A stretch of DNA of 64,000 bases, taken from the NCBI GenBank assembly GCA_002633005.1, contig NMRA01000001.1, forward strand, positions 961,755 to 1,025,754, written 5' to 3'. Shown piece after piece: positions 43,365-53,770 of the stretch. The notes under the pieces were generated by a model. The model was not told the origin of the DNA. It saw only the letters and a list, made by a program, of their open reading frames with translations, and made no database searches. Numbering within the stretch: the stretch's first letter is position 1; every line of letters starts with the position of its first letter. The DNA is from Phoronis australis. Its lineage: Eukaryota > Phoronida > Phoronidae. The position numbers and the translations under genes were made by a program.

Positions 43365-45938
43365 ATGATACCAACGCTTGTGATGTCGTCAGCGATCGTT
43401 TTTGCCTTGCTATCTCTTGGATTTTTTGTAGGTGGATACAGAAGAACTTGTAGACCTCTTCCCAATTCAAAAATAAGATGCTACGAACCATTTCACATAA
43501 CATCTTTGCGCAAAATTGTGAAAGGAAAACAAAATGCACAACCGGGATCACGTCGGACTAAAAGAGACGATCATGGCGTATTGTACACGAATGATGTCTT
43601 CATGAATTTCAAAGCTTTCGAAAAAGAATTCTACCTAGAATTGGAACAGAGTAGAGAATTGTTTACTGACAATTTTCACGTTGAAACAAAGGACCAGGGA
43701 GGAACAAAATTTAATCTGGATCTATTGATAATGGGCGCGTTTTATACAGGATTTGTTGGAGGTGACAATTATTCCTTTGCTTGCGGCTGGCTAGAAGAAC
43801 AAACTGATGAGTTCGACGGAATCTTCAGAACAAGAGACGAATGTTACTTTATTGAGCCCGCGAAAAGATATGGATTAAATTTGAGGTCTATCATTTATAG
43901 AGCGAGTGATTTGGAGCTCAACGGCTCTGAATTTCATTACTGTGGATTACAAAAATTAGCAAGAAAATTTGCATTTAGCGTTTCTCATGACCTTAATAGA
44001 CAATTTCGCCGAAAACGGCAAACGGGGACCAAAACTATAAAAACCAAAGTTTGCCATTTACATGTTATCGCGGATCATTTATTTTTTAAGCATGTTGCTG
44101 GTAGCAGCATTGGAACAGCAGTTAAAGAAATTGTGCTTTACGTCGCCCACACTAATGTTATGTATAAGAATACTCAATTTGACACGCAGATAAGTTTAAA
44201 ATTGCATAAAATCTCGTTGTTCAAGAGTGAACATGATCCGGGCAACTCTCTGATCGGTAAAATAGAAAGTGCAGTTGCGTACTTAAAGAAGTTTGCGTCC
44301 ACGGGCACCAAGCATTTTAAGGGCTTTTGCTTGGGATTAGGTCTTACTTATAGAGATTTCCCTCGCGGCGTCTTAGGCCTTGCTTTCGTCGGGAATCATC
44401 GCGGAGCTGGAATTTGCGGTAGATGCTTGCACCGGCGAGAAGGACCCAGATGCTTGAATTCCGCCATAGTAAGCTTCCTTAACTTTGGAAAACCAGTCAC
44501 GCGATTGGTTGGAATCATAACCATCGCCCATGAAATAGGTCACTCTTTTGGGTCACCGCATGACCTTCCAGAACACAAAACCTGTGCACCCGGCGGGAGT
44601 GTCGGAAATTTTTTGATGTATGCCTTCGCTGGAACCGGTCAATATCCAAATAACAAACTGTTTTCGGTTTGTAGTACCTCTCACATGTGGCCAATAATCG
44701 AAAATAGGGGATTTTGTATGTTAAACGAGGATAGGTCCGTGTGTGGTAACGCTGTTAAGGAACATGACGAGGAATGCGACTGTGGAGAGAAGGACACTTG
44801 CGACGACTGGGATCATTGCTGTGTGCCGCCAGGTGATAGGAAACATAAACCGTGCACTATCAGGCGTCACCTTGGTTACACGTGCAGCGCGACGTCGAAA
44901 TTGTGCTGCGACGCAGAAACATGCCAACCAGTTGCAAAGGCCAAGCAAAAGGTCTGCGTGAAGAGCTTTGAATGTGTGCATTCGTCCATCTGCAGCGGAG
45001 TTGATTCTACATGTCCCATTCCGTCAATTTTGCCCAATGGAACACCGTGCAGATCGGGAAGCCTTGTATGCTCAGGGGGAGTGTGCAACACAACCAGATG
45101 TGCGGAAGTTGGGCTTCAACAGTGTCAGTGCAAACACAAGGAGTTTCTGTGCGTGTTGTGTTGCCAAGATGCAAAGGGCGCGTGCATACCGTTTGACCAA
45201 GATCCAGGAAACGGGGCGTTCATTCAACTCAACCAAGGTGAACTGTGCGGCGGAAATCTTGGAACATGCGACATACTTGGAAAATGTTTCACCGAGAACT
45301 TAGACGCACACTTAAATTTTCTGGTGCTGTTTACAGAAGAAGGTCTCTCTTCGGTGACAGACTGGATTAAACAAAAGTGGTACGTAATTTTTGCTGTTCT
45401 GGTTGTATTACTGGCAGCTGGAGTCGTCATAAAGTTCAAAGGTTCATTGAACACATCGAGCGAAAACCCAGGCGTGATGGCATATAGAGTAGGCAACATT
45501 GCAAGGGTGATGTTTGAAGTAAAACGCATCCTCGGTATGCTTCTAGTAAAACTTCACCTTGTCGTCGGGATGAAATTTATCTCTAGCTTAGAAGTACCAG
45601 TTGCCTTTGCAAGATTGGAGACGATTTTTCCTACTGCTCCGCAAGAAATCATTCGAAAAACGGTGCGTAAGTGTTCAACGGAAGAATGGGCAGTGATGCG
45701 TTTGCTGATAGCAGGATTTCCTTTACGAAAGCATGCTGTCCCGCATGCCCCCTCATTGTATTTTTTAAAAGAAAAGAATCTACTGACGGAATCGACTTCA
45801 TACATACGAGACTCTGGAAGCTCTGAGTCCAGTTTGAGTTCCAGATATTCTCTAAATAGTGACACTTCAAGTAAGTTTGAGAATAACCCGACGAAAGCTG
45901 ACAAAACCAATAGCATGTCAAGAGGCTATAGACCTTGA
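43365..45938 (+). CDS. ADAM10-like membrane metalloprotease D, CUE-like tail
   Basis: An 857-residue intronless protein, the longest of the array. Order: signal peptide (MIPTLVMSSAIVFALLSLGF); ADAM10-type propeptide; furin RRKR at 215-218; protease core KVCHLHVIADHLFFKH; intact zinc site HEIGHSFGSPH (His389, Glu390, His393, His399), with GSPH as in vertebrate ADAM10; disintegrin-like region from about Cys460 (CGNAVKEHDEECDCG); cysteine-rich region; membrane span at about 672-693. The tail repeats MAYRVGNIARVMFEVKR and the CUE-like segment at 749-786 (TIFPTAPQEII...MRLLIAGFP). It then adds about 60 Ser-rich residues (SGSSESSLSSRYSLNSDTSS) absent from A and B. Predicted: active cell-surface sheddase; the extended tail could carry extra phosphorylation sites (inference). 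Confidence 0.9.
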   Translation: MIPTLVMSSAIVFALLSLGFFVGGYRRTCRPLPNSKIRCYEPFHITSLRKIVKGKQNAQPGSRRTKRDDHGVLYTNDVFMNFKAFEKEFYLELEQSRELFTDNFHVETKDQGGTKFNLDLLIMGAFYTGFVGGDNYSFACGWLEEQTDEFDGIFRTRDECYFIEPAKRYGLNLRSIIYRASDLELNGSEFHYCGLQKLARKFAFSVSHDLNRQFRRKRQTGTKTIKTKVCHLHVIADHLFFKHVAGSSIGTAVKEIVLYVAHTNVMYKNTQFDTQISLKLHKISLFKSEHDPGNSLIGKIESAVAYLKKFASTGTKHFKGFCLGLGLTYRDFPRGVLGLAFVGNHRGAGICGRCLHRREGPRCLNSAIVSFLNFGKPVTRLVGIITIAHEIGHSFGSPHDLPEHKTCAPGGSVGNFLMYAFAGTGQYPNNKLFSVCSTSHMWPIIENRGFCMLNEDRSVCGNAVKEHDEECDCGEKDTCDDWDHCCVPPGDRKHKPCTIRRHLGYTCSATSKLCCDAETCQPVAKAKQKVCVKSFECVHSSICSGVDSTCPIPSILPNGTPCRSGSLVCSGGVCNTTRCAEVGLQQCQCKHKEFLCVLCCQDAKGACIPFDQDPGNGAFIQLNQGELCGGNLGTCDILGKCFTENLDAHLNFLVLFTEEGLSSVTDWIKQKWYVIFAVLVVLLAAGVVIKFKGSLNTSSENPGVMAYRVGNIARVMFEVKRILGMLLVKLHLVVGMKFISSLEVPVAFARLETIFPTAPQEIIRKTVRKCSTEEWAVMRLLIAGFPLRKHAVPHAPSLYFLKEKNLLTESTSYIRDSGSSESSLSSRYSLNSDTSSKFENNPTKADKTNSMSRGYRP

Positions 45939-47448
45939 TCTTGGATACAATCTTCGAAACCACACTAAACGCAGACTTAGAAACCAAGCAAGTACGGCGA
46001 GTGGAGGTTCTTTTATGGGAATCTATTTTGCATGGTTTGTGCTACGAGCTATGTTGCAGAGTTAAACGAGTGGTGAGCAGGCGAAAAATGGCTTTCATTA
46101 TGAGGAAAGTACTGCGAAAACTCTCTGTAGTTCTTCCGATAGTCCTTTGGCATACGGCAAACACAGAGATGTCAATGGACCGTGTTTAGATCTCTTAGAT
46201 TACCGACGTTGACGAAAGACTTTGTTAATTGCCCATTTGGTATTACCACACACACCGATTCCCTGGTCCAAACATGTGCGTTCAGATTCCTTGTTGCAGC
46301 CATCTGGACCAAGTTACCACCCAAAACTCGGGAGTTCCTTGCTTGTGGCGCTGCCTATACTCCCGACAATTTCGGTATGTTGAACCCCGCACACTCGATT
46401 GTTGTTCGGTCCCCTAATGTGACCTGGAATTGTCGGCAGCAAGTTTTGTATATTTAGCACCACCAATGAAACGCAATGCACGCGTTTCCCAAGCTTCTCC
46501 ATGCCGGTTCTAAACGATCAACTTACACCAATCCTCTCTTCGGCCACGCGATTTCGCAGTCCAGAAGATCTTGGTCACTTCCACTGAGACTTGGTTAGGT
46601 TTAACCCAGATGGTGGCTTGAATGCTGCCACTTGCAACGCATTTACTGTGAGTACCACGGCGTTTTTGTTACCAACACAGTAGGTTACAACGTTGCCGGA
46701 CACTACCACGTACCAAAGTAGATGTTCCAGCCCTGCATGCAGTCCGGAGTCCGACGACAGTAAAGAGAAAAAGATTTTTTTGTCTACCAGATATTCCATC
46801 TCCATGTAACTCTCCCGTGACGAAGCTGTTCGATCCCCCAGAGACTTTGCCTACAAGTATATGTCCAGAACGCACTGTGATTTTCCTGGCATCAGTTGAT
46901 ATCCTGTGTCCGGCATATCTGTCCTCCGATTCACCTGAACTGCTTTGCGTTCCTGCAGACGATGACCACATAACAGCTGTTCTGAGTATGGATCATACTG
47001 ATTCTTCACGACCCTGGCAGCAACGTAATCCACCAACGTATATGCAGGAATACGTAGATTTTTGTTGTTCACGTCGAGGTTTACTATTATTAGTGCGACG
47101 GAATTTGGTATAGCTATCGATTACTTGTACCTCTGACGGACTCAAGTTTGGATGGCCGTCTCTGTCAGCTTGAATTATAGTCAGTGCCTACAATATTGAG
47201 GTGCGTAAAGAAGCCAAATGCCAGTGAAGTCAATTCATTACTGTTAGGCAACACGGCGTTGAACGAACGACCTCTTGGCTGTCGCAGGTTGTATAGCGAA
47301 CAACGTGATTTTATGTTGCCAAATATATATGCAGTGAGATCTTTTCGCTGTGTCTTGATGTTTTTGTAACTATAAGTGTCGCAAAACGATAATGAGCTGA
47401 TCGACCGTGTTTATGGGTGCTACTCTACTGATACCTCACTAGTAAGTT
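45939..47448. other. Intergenic, no recognised gene
   Basis: Open frames of 60-100 codons occur on both strands (for example minus 46669-46971). None matches a family I know. The frame at 46182-46457 faintly resembles a LINE C-terminal end (F-VAAIWTKLP), which is too weak to call. Confidence 0.4.
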
Positions 47449-47875
47449 GTGTACAGGAAGCGATTACTTAACCGAAATTTTGCTTTTTATCCTCTTGATC
47501 ACTATATACTTTTAGATGAACTGTCGGTTTACAGGACTGGCAAGGTTTTACTGGACTGGTTTGGCTCACACCTCTCAGAGATGTGCACGGTTTTATCCCT
47601 TGGTGGACGTCTGGCTAAGTTACGAGGTATCACACACGGTGTCCCCCAGGGATCCATCCTGGGATCTCTGCTGTTTTGCTTTTGATAATTGATCTCTCTT
47701 TGGTCTGATATAACGCGGTTGACATGTATGCAGACGGTTCTACTTTGTCTGCTATGGCAAACTCACTGGTGTCTGTCAGTCTGGTTTGGATAAAGTTGCT
47801 ACCTGGGTCCAGTCTCTAATCTTTGTACTCGAAACGAACTCGACATTATTTTTGGCAGTTTCTCTGCTTCTTTTG
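47449..47875 (+). pseudogene. LINE reverse transcriptase, 5' piece
   Basis: A frame of 78 residues contains LLDWFGSHLSEMCTV, then GITHGVPQGSILGSLLFCF, the classical RT motif 'GVPQGS-LGP-LF' of non-LTR retrotransposons. A frameshift follows. VDMYADGSTLSAMANS at about 47721-47770 is the catalytic Y-A-D-D box with its second Asp lost (Y-A-D-G). The upstream RT fingers and endonuclease are missing. The LINE is a 5'-truncated, dead copy of the jockey/CR1-like type and continues at 48420-48543 and 52991-53471. Confidence 0.8.
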
Positions 47876-47929
47876 TGCTAACTCAAGATAAGTGGTTATC
47901 TGACTGTGCTCGAATACATTATAGTTTAT

Positions 47930-48170
47930 GCCTATGAGTTTCTAGTCCAAGTTTGCACTTGAAGACCCTTATATTCGTGCTACACACTCGAGTAAAAACT
48001 CGAAATTTCGAATTCAAACTCGAACTTTTAGCCTTAATGTTGGGTTTATCAACTGCAAACTGGGACCAATAACTTACCCATGTAAGACAATATGTACTAG
48101 AGCATAAGATAATAGAAACTGATCGTTAGTTCCCACAAAAGTAGAGTTGAAAATGCCAAACAAAATTTCG
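47930..48170 (+). repeat. CTCGAG-type dispersed repeat inside the LINE
   Basis: Alternating ACTCGAGTAAAAACTCGAAA, TTTCGAATTCAAACTCGAAC, CTTAATGTTGGGTTTATCAA and GTTCCCACAAAAGTAGAGTT match words at 10.9-11.1 and 18.5-18.8 kb. It interrupts the LINE between the Y-A-D-D box and the thumb, so it inserted after the LINE, or marks a rearrangement. Confidence 0.55.
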
Positions 48171-48174
48171 AGTT

Positions 48175-48329
48175 CAGTGGCGGGTATAGAGGGGGGCCTA
48201 GGGGTCATGCCCCCCCTAAAATTCTCCCAGATTGCATTTGGCAGTTCGGAGGTGCGAATGTCAAAATGGCAAAATCCTGACTAATACTCTGCCCGGCCCC
48301 CCTAACTCAAAATACTGGATCCGTGCCTG
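48175..48329 (-). repeat. Short inverted-repeat element 'GGCGGATCC', copy 3
   Basis: It begins CAGTGGCGGGTATAG, carries AAAATTCTCCCAGATTGCAT, GGTGCGAATGTC and CAAAATCCTGACTAATACTC, and ends CTGGATCCGTGCCTG. It has the same orientation as copy 2. It is itself nested within the CTCGAG-type repeat, which resumes after it (GAGTTCCATTTCGAGTAAAA). Confidence 0.8.
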
Positions 48330-48419
48330 GAGTTCCATTTCGAGTAAAAAGATTAGAGACCGGGCCCTGGTGTGTTGATAACAAAATGATAATTAATACT
48401 AAAAAAATGTATGAGTATT

Positions 48420-48543
48420 GTTTCAGAGCAACGTCATAGTAGAAGTGACCTTGAACTTAATCTGGCTATTTCGGGTGTGCAGTGAAAAGATATTGGCTGT
48501 TGACTAGACCCTCAACTGGTCTAATAATATTAGACAGTTAGTT
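48420..48543 (+). pseudogene. LINE RT middle piece up to the transposon insertion
   Basis: After a frameshift the plus strand reads LNLAISGVQ and then TLNWSNNIRQLV, matching the LINE 'LG--ID--L-W--HI--' stretch that follows the YADD box. The DNA CAGTTAGTT at 48535-48543 encodes QLV and is where the 4.4-kb element interrupts the LINE. Confidence 0.6.
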
Positions 48544-49415
48544 GGAGAGCCAGCACGAGTTTATTCACACTTTTGAGTGCAAAAGGTTTGAGTGCCTAAT
48601 TCTATTGCAAATCACTTACCACTGGAAAGGGACGTCTTTAGTTGCGCAATCCTGGGCTTTGGTCCCTGTGGGGTTCAAAAGAGGGCCCAAAAATCCATTT
48701 AATTAAAATTTCGAGTGCAACATTCGTTTCACGTTTATTTCATTCTAATCACCGCCCAAATTAAAATGATACAACTTAAGACGCGAAAATGCCTGGGGTT
48801 ATTAATTAAGACGCCTACTAATTAACGGCCAATTAACCATTTATTTAAACTTTTAAGTGCAACAAAATTCTTTTACAAAAGATAGTTTAGTAACTCTAGA
48901 CACCATATCCACAACTTAAGCGACTTTTCCTGGGGTTTGCAGATAAGACGGGGGGGGGGGGGGTATTTTAACCCCAGGGGATAAGAGGACCCCAAAATGA
49001 ACTTGCATAAAAGAGGAAATGCCAAAATTTTGAATACCACTAGGATAAAACATTATTTCAAATGAAAAAAAAAATACCAGTTATGACATGCAAAACCTTT
49101 GTGTTTTTAATTAAGACACTTATTAATTAATGTCTAATTAATGATTTATTAAAACTTTTTAAGTGCAACAAAAATTCTTTTTCCAAAAGATAACTTAATA
49201 ACTCTGGACACCATATCCACAACTTAAGAGGCAACTTTTCTTGGGGTTTGCAGATGAGACGGTGGTGTTTGGACCCCGAGGGAAAAGAAGACCTAAAATG
49301 AACTTGTATGTAAGAGGAAATACAATTTTGTTTACTACTATCGACAAAATGCAACTTAAGACATGAAACATTCGGGAGTTATTAATAACAAATCTTACTA
49401 ATGAACTACCAATTA
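48544..49415 (+). repeat. Left terminal inverted repeat with 297-bp subrepeats
   Basis: Inverse to 52115-52990. Within it, a module of about 297 bp repeats: AAGTGCAACAAAATTCTTTT, CTCTAGACACCATATCCACA, CTTTTCCTGGGGTTTGCAGA and AAAATGAACTTGCATAAAAG at 48860-49020 recur at 49155-49315. A G-run (48951-48963) interrupts one module. Confidence 0.8.
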
Positions 49416-50139
49416 ATGACTTACTCTCAAATACAATGAAAATGTACAAAAACGGGATTTAAGGCACACCTGGGGTCACTAACTAAGCTGGCTTCAAATT
49501 AAAGGTGAACTACTTGAATCACATCTTGTGGCAGTGCACGGGATTGTGATGCATGACACAGTCTATTGGTTCATTTGATTAAACCGAAATCCAAAAGGTA
49601 ATTCACTCTGTTGCAATGTAACTGTAACCATCTAATTCGTGATCGTCACTTTCTTTGCCAGATGATTCCATTTTTGTTGGTAGTAGATCATGGTCTTTGT
49701 CCACATCACTTCATACCATCATGTCTGAGCATCGCTACCATTGTCATCGAGCTCTGTTTCGACTTGAACCTGTGGATGATCGCAGGATGCATTTGTTCTC
49801 CACTGAACTAAATGATGCGAAAGTCGCCGTCAACATTTTCCTATCCATTGGTGGGCGTTTTGTCCAAGATTTGGAGATGAGCGCTGCCCCAAATGCATTT
49901 CTATTCACGTGAAGTGCCATTTCCGCTTCACAAGGTGGAATACTGCTGCCCTCGATGCTTCTAGGCTTCTCAAATGGGTGCTTAGCATTTCACTTTCTTG
50001 TGTAGGTTTTGTCAACCACGTTGAACTGGTGCTTGTTGAGTGAGACAAGCTTCCGTGCTCCGTACAACGCACAGACAAAATCTTGTAAGATTTTGATGAC
50101 TTCTGTCGGGATGTTGTGGGTCAGTGAAGCAAAAGCTCT

Positions 50140-51985
50140 CTAGAACTTGTTACTTTTTGCCACGATTGCATATGGTCTGTTCTTTCCTTTCCTCAAAAAT
50201 GCAGAGGTATAGTCACAACCAGTGAACGCGAGTAGGCCGGGGTGTGCACCACACATAGCTCGGCCTATCGCAGTACCAATCTTAGTTACGTTTACATAAC
50301 AAAGATCGCCTTGTCCTCTAGTCCCAACCTCAATCCACACCGTAGATGTAACTCAATGGACATGGTGTAGGGACAACACTAGAATGTCCATGTCAGAAAC
50401 CCTTGTGGTGATGTCGCCAGGTGTGGACTTGTCTGCCTCAATCATATGAATGACATTGGTGTGAGCTTCCAAGTGATTACAGCTTAGAGGTGGAACTGAT
50501 TGTGTGCATACTTCTCCATCTTCAACGAAGTACCGAGTGCACTCTCCCATCACTACCAGATACACTTGTCTTCCATCTAGAAGTGGATTGTAGAAGTTGC
50601 TCGACCAGTCCTTGGTGAGAAAGACGGGTAGCTCTCGTTTAAACGCTTCCTTCTCGAGTTGTTTTTGAAGCTCGAGTCTTCTGTTCAGGTCTTTCTGTAA
50701 CAAGTTCTCTTCCTACAACAATTTCTCTCCGTTCTTGCTCACTGTCCTTGGTGGATAGCCGTTCATATGTATCAAATTTGATGTCGACTCTTCGTGACGT
50801 ATACGCCAAGTTGTAACAGCTCCACATGCGTTGCAGGCTGATTTGGCGACAGGCAGTGGAATTAGAGATTGCCGTCGACAATATGAATGCCTACACAAGA
50901 TCGGCTGCCATGGTCACTGACAGTGCTTTCCAGAAATTGGAACAATTTGCAATTTGCTTTTATCCGTGTGAGCCATCATCCCATCATTGTTACACAATGA
51001 CAGTGGCACCTGTGTCAGAGGAAATGAGAATACATGCTCAAGATCAATGTGACTTGTTGCTGCAGTGAAGGCAATGTGGCCAAGAAATGCACTAGTACAT
51101 CTTGGCTGTGCCTCCTTTGCGTTTTCGTTTGATTTTTGATTGGTCACACACTCACTTACGAAGGTGCGAAGAAGATTTTTGCGAATTGGTTTTTCGAAAC
51201 GCTCTACACTTTCGAGGCATTCTTGGACAAAGCTTTCATGTCTGTTTTTGCCGTCTTCTGGAATGATTAACACTGATGTACTGGTGGCATCTGTTACACC
51301 CTTTCCAGTGCTGATGTTTATGAGATGCAAGCTTGGATCACTGAGTGTGAAAGGATTGGTACTAGACTCGATCTGCTTGATGATCTTCTAGAACCTCTCA
51401 AAAGCTTCAAATAGCTCTTAGAATAGTGTTGAGCTACATGTACCATCAACATATTCCCTCTTTTCTAGGGACACATTCTGCAATTCCAGAAGAACCAACC
51501 TTGCGTTATCATATTCCTTCATGAACCGTCGTAAAAGTAATGTTTTCAACGTAAGGGCAAGCATTGGGAGCAGTCGCTTACACCCACTGTAGTTTAAGCA
51601 TTCTATGAAGCCTCTCAGAGATCCCGGTGCTAATACACCCGAGTCTGTTAACATCGCTGGTCCACCCGATTCTGGGATAAACTTTCCAATGGCTCTAAAG
51701 TAACACATAAGAATGTGGAATGCCCCAAACATTATTAAGACCTTGTTGAACTCTGGCTGACCGGTGGCTTGGATTCAATGTGCAGTCTTTGTAACATCAA
51801 GATCATATGTAACCAGACCATGCATCTGGCAACATTCCTGTGCACACGTCGGCAGAGCTGTGCGCATGTGTCCACAATAACGTCATTTTTGTAATGGGTT
51901 GGCTCAGTTTCGGCATATAATGAACAACTTGTTTCGGCAACGTACATGTATCTTGGTGAAAACGCCCGTTAACTTCAACCAACAT
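50140..51985 (-). pseudogene. Broken transposon gene of the 'AFTGCD' family
   Basis: Minus-strand pieces in order: a segment with FHILMCYFRAIGKFIPESGG and LTDSGVLAPGSLRGFIEC (51732-51418); then LINISTGKGVTDATSTSVL, FPLTQVPLSLCNNDG (51330-50914); FDTYERLSTKD (50881-50639); VIHMIEADKST...SDMDILVLSLHH (50703-50353); and GLLAFTGCDYTSAFLRKGK (50340-50140). I recall this series as one long uncharacterised protein found in many copies in corals, fish and other marine animals. The conserved E-A-D, D-x-D and G-C-D groups resemble the acidic centres of PIN/FEN-type nucleases (inference). Frame changes and stops show decay. It is probably the element's own gene and not host cargo. Confidence 0.6.
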
Positions 51986-52114
51986 TGGCGTAGTTTCTGA
52001 ATTGAGGTTGTGGCGTACGAAGAACAGTGTTTCCAGTTTCCGTGCGCGACCAGAAATTTCAGAAAGCTTGCTAAACTCGGTATCAGGCTATTGAAACTGG
52101 TTCATCCGTGGCTT

Positions 52115-52990
52115 CTTGCGATTAATTATTGGTTCTTAATTAAAACCCCCAGAATTTTTCATGTCTTAAGTTGCGAATGAGTTTGTTGTTCCTTTGGATT
52201 AAAATTTCATTTATAGCACCAATCAAGCTGTTTGCACTTCCCTTTTTTGCAAGTTCAGTATTGTCCCTCGGGGTCCAGCCACCCCTGTCGTATCTGAAAA
52301 CCCCAGGAATAATGCGTCTTAAGTTGTATATATGGTGTCCAGAGTTACTAAACTGTCTTTTGGAAAAAGAATTTTTTGTTGCACTTGAAAGTTTAAATAA
52401 ATCGTTAATTAATAAGTGTCTTAATTAACAACACATAACTGGTATTTTTTCATTTGAAATAATGTTTTGTCCATGGTGGTAATCAAAATTTTTGCATTTC
52501 CTCATTTATACAGGTTCATTTTCGGGTCCTCTTATCTCCTGGGGTCAAAACACCTCACGTCTTTTCTGCAAACCCCAGGAAAAATCGCCGTCTTAAGTTG
52601 TGGACATGGTGTTTGGAGTAACTAAACTATCTGTTGGAAAAAGAAAAAAAAATGTTGCACATAAAAGTTTAAATAAATCGTTCATTTGTCGTTAATTAGT
52701 TTGCGTCTTAATTAATAACCCCAGGCATTTTCGCGTCTTTTAACACGCGAAACAAATTAAAATGATGCAAATAAAAGTTGCATCATTTTAATTTGGGTGG
52801 TGATTAGAATGAAATAAACGTGAAATGGATGTTGCACTCGAAATTTTAATTGAATGGACCCCACAGGGACCAAAGCCCAGGATTGCGCAACTTAAGACGC
52901 CCCTTTCTTTCAAAGGTTGGTGATTTACAATAGAATTGCGCACTCAAACCTTTTGCACTCAAAAGTGTGAATAAATTCCTGCTGGCTCTC
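52115..52990 (-). repeat. Right terminal inverted repeat
   Basis: Inverse to 48544-49415, with the same internal modules (AAGTTGTGGACATGGTGTTT, CTGCAAACCCCAGGAAAAAT, TAATTAATAACCCCAGGCAT). A short local palindrome, AAATGATGCAAATAAAAGTT and GCATCATTTTAATTTG at 52761-52797, suggests a small snap-back duplication in this arm only. Confidence 0.8.
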
Positions 52991-53471
52991 CAGCTAAGTG
53001 TTTGGTCTTCTCCGGCGCATATCACCATTTCTTCTCACAGAATGGCGTCTGAAATATTTCAGCGCCTGTGTATTTCCTCTCTTCATTTATTGTAGTACTG
53101 TGTGGCCAGGATGCAATGCAAAATTGGTTTCCTGTCTATTGAAGGCTCAGAAGTAGGCGGCCAGACTTATTCTCGGTGTGCCTTTTGACACTCTTTCAAC
53201 TCATATGTTTAACAGACTGGGATGACTGTTGACAAATATTTTATATATAGGCGTTTGTGTATGGTGTATACGTGTTTTAACAATACCAGCTTATTTATCT
53301 CGTAACTCATTACTCGTTCGCAACATCCAACAAATTAAGATCAGATTTTCTTCCTCAAACAATTTTGTTGTAACCAGACACAGAACTTCGTTATACTCTA
53401 AGTCCTTTTCTATTCAAGCCATTCGACAATGGAACGATTTACCAAATAGCCTGAAAGGGGCTGATGGTTAG
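52991..53471 (+). pseudogene. LINE reverse transcriptase C-terminal piece
   Basis: The frame resumes after the transposon: FIYCSTVWPGCNAKLVSCLL, then AARLILGVPFDTLSTHMFNR with a stop in between. The frame at 53229-53471 ends SLYSKSFSIQAIRQWNDLPN, the usual LINE ORF2 C-terminal signature. This joins with 48420-48543 to make one LINE. Confidence 0.8.
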
Positions 53472-53770
53472 GAGGGTTTCAGCCACAAACGCATCAATTA
53501 CCTGTGAATGCAGTCGTCATAGCTGTCCCTCCTTTCGTTTTCAGTCATTTGCCCTCCCTAAAATTCATTGTACATACCATATAAAAGTTTTTATTTGATT
53601 TTAATTCAATTTGTAAATTTAATTTGTAAATATCCATTTAATTTAATCTAACTTAAATTATTTAATTTATTGCTGTGAGAGGACTATGCTGTATATAAGC
53701 CTTTGGATAAAGCATGTTTTTAAATCTATTGTATTTTATCCTTTATAAATAAAGTTTATTATTGTAAGTC
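53472..53770 (+). other. LINE 3' untranslated tail
   Basis: An A/T-rich stretch follows the LINE stop and ends in TAAATAAAGTTTATTATTGT (53745-53764), a typical 3' end of a non-LTR element. No coding potential is seen. Confidence 0.6.

Larger units (their letters stand above)
48544..52990. mobile_element. 4.4-kb long-TIR DNA transposon inside a LINE
   Basis: The ends are inverse: GGAGAGCCAGCA on the left and TGCTGGCTCTC on the right (with CCTGCTGG next to it). The inverse similarity runs about 870 bp inward from both sides. The outermost shared phrases include TTTATTCACACTTTTGAGTG, CAAAAGGTTTGAGTG and GCGCAATCCTGGGCTTTGGT. Imperfect 9-bp direct repeats flank it (CAGTTAGTT at 48535-48543 and CAGCTAAGT at 52991-52999), and both encode the same LINE residues. 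Long TIRs with a 9-bp duplication would fit a MULE-like group, but no MULE transposase was recognised. The cargo is the broken gene at 50140-51985. Confidence 0.8.

Noticed and set aside
46182-46457. LINE C-terminus-like frame after gene D
   Set aside because: Only a few residues fit the pattern and no other LINE piece lies next to it.
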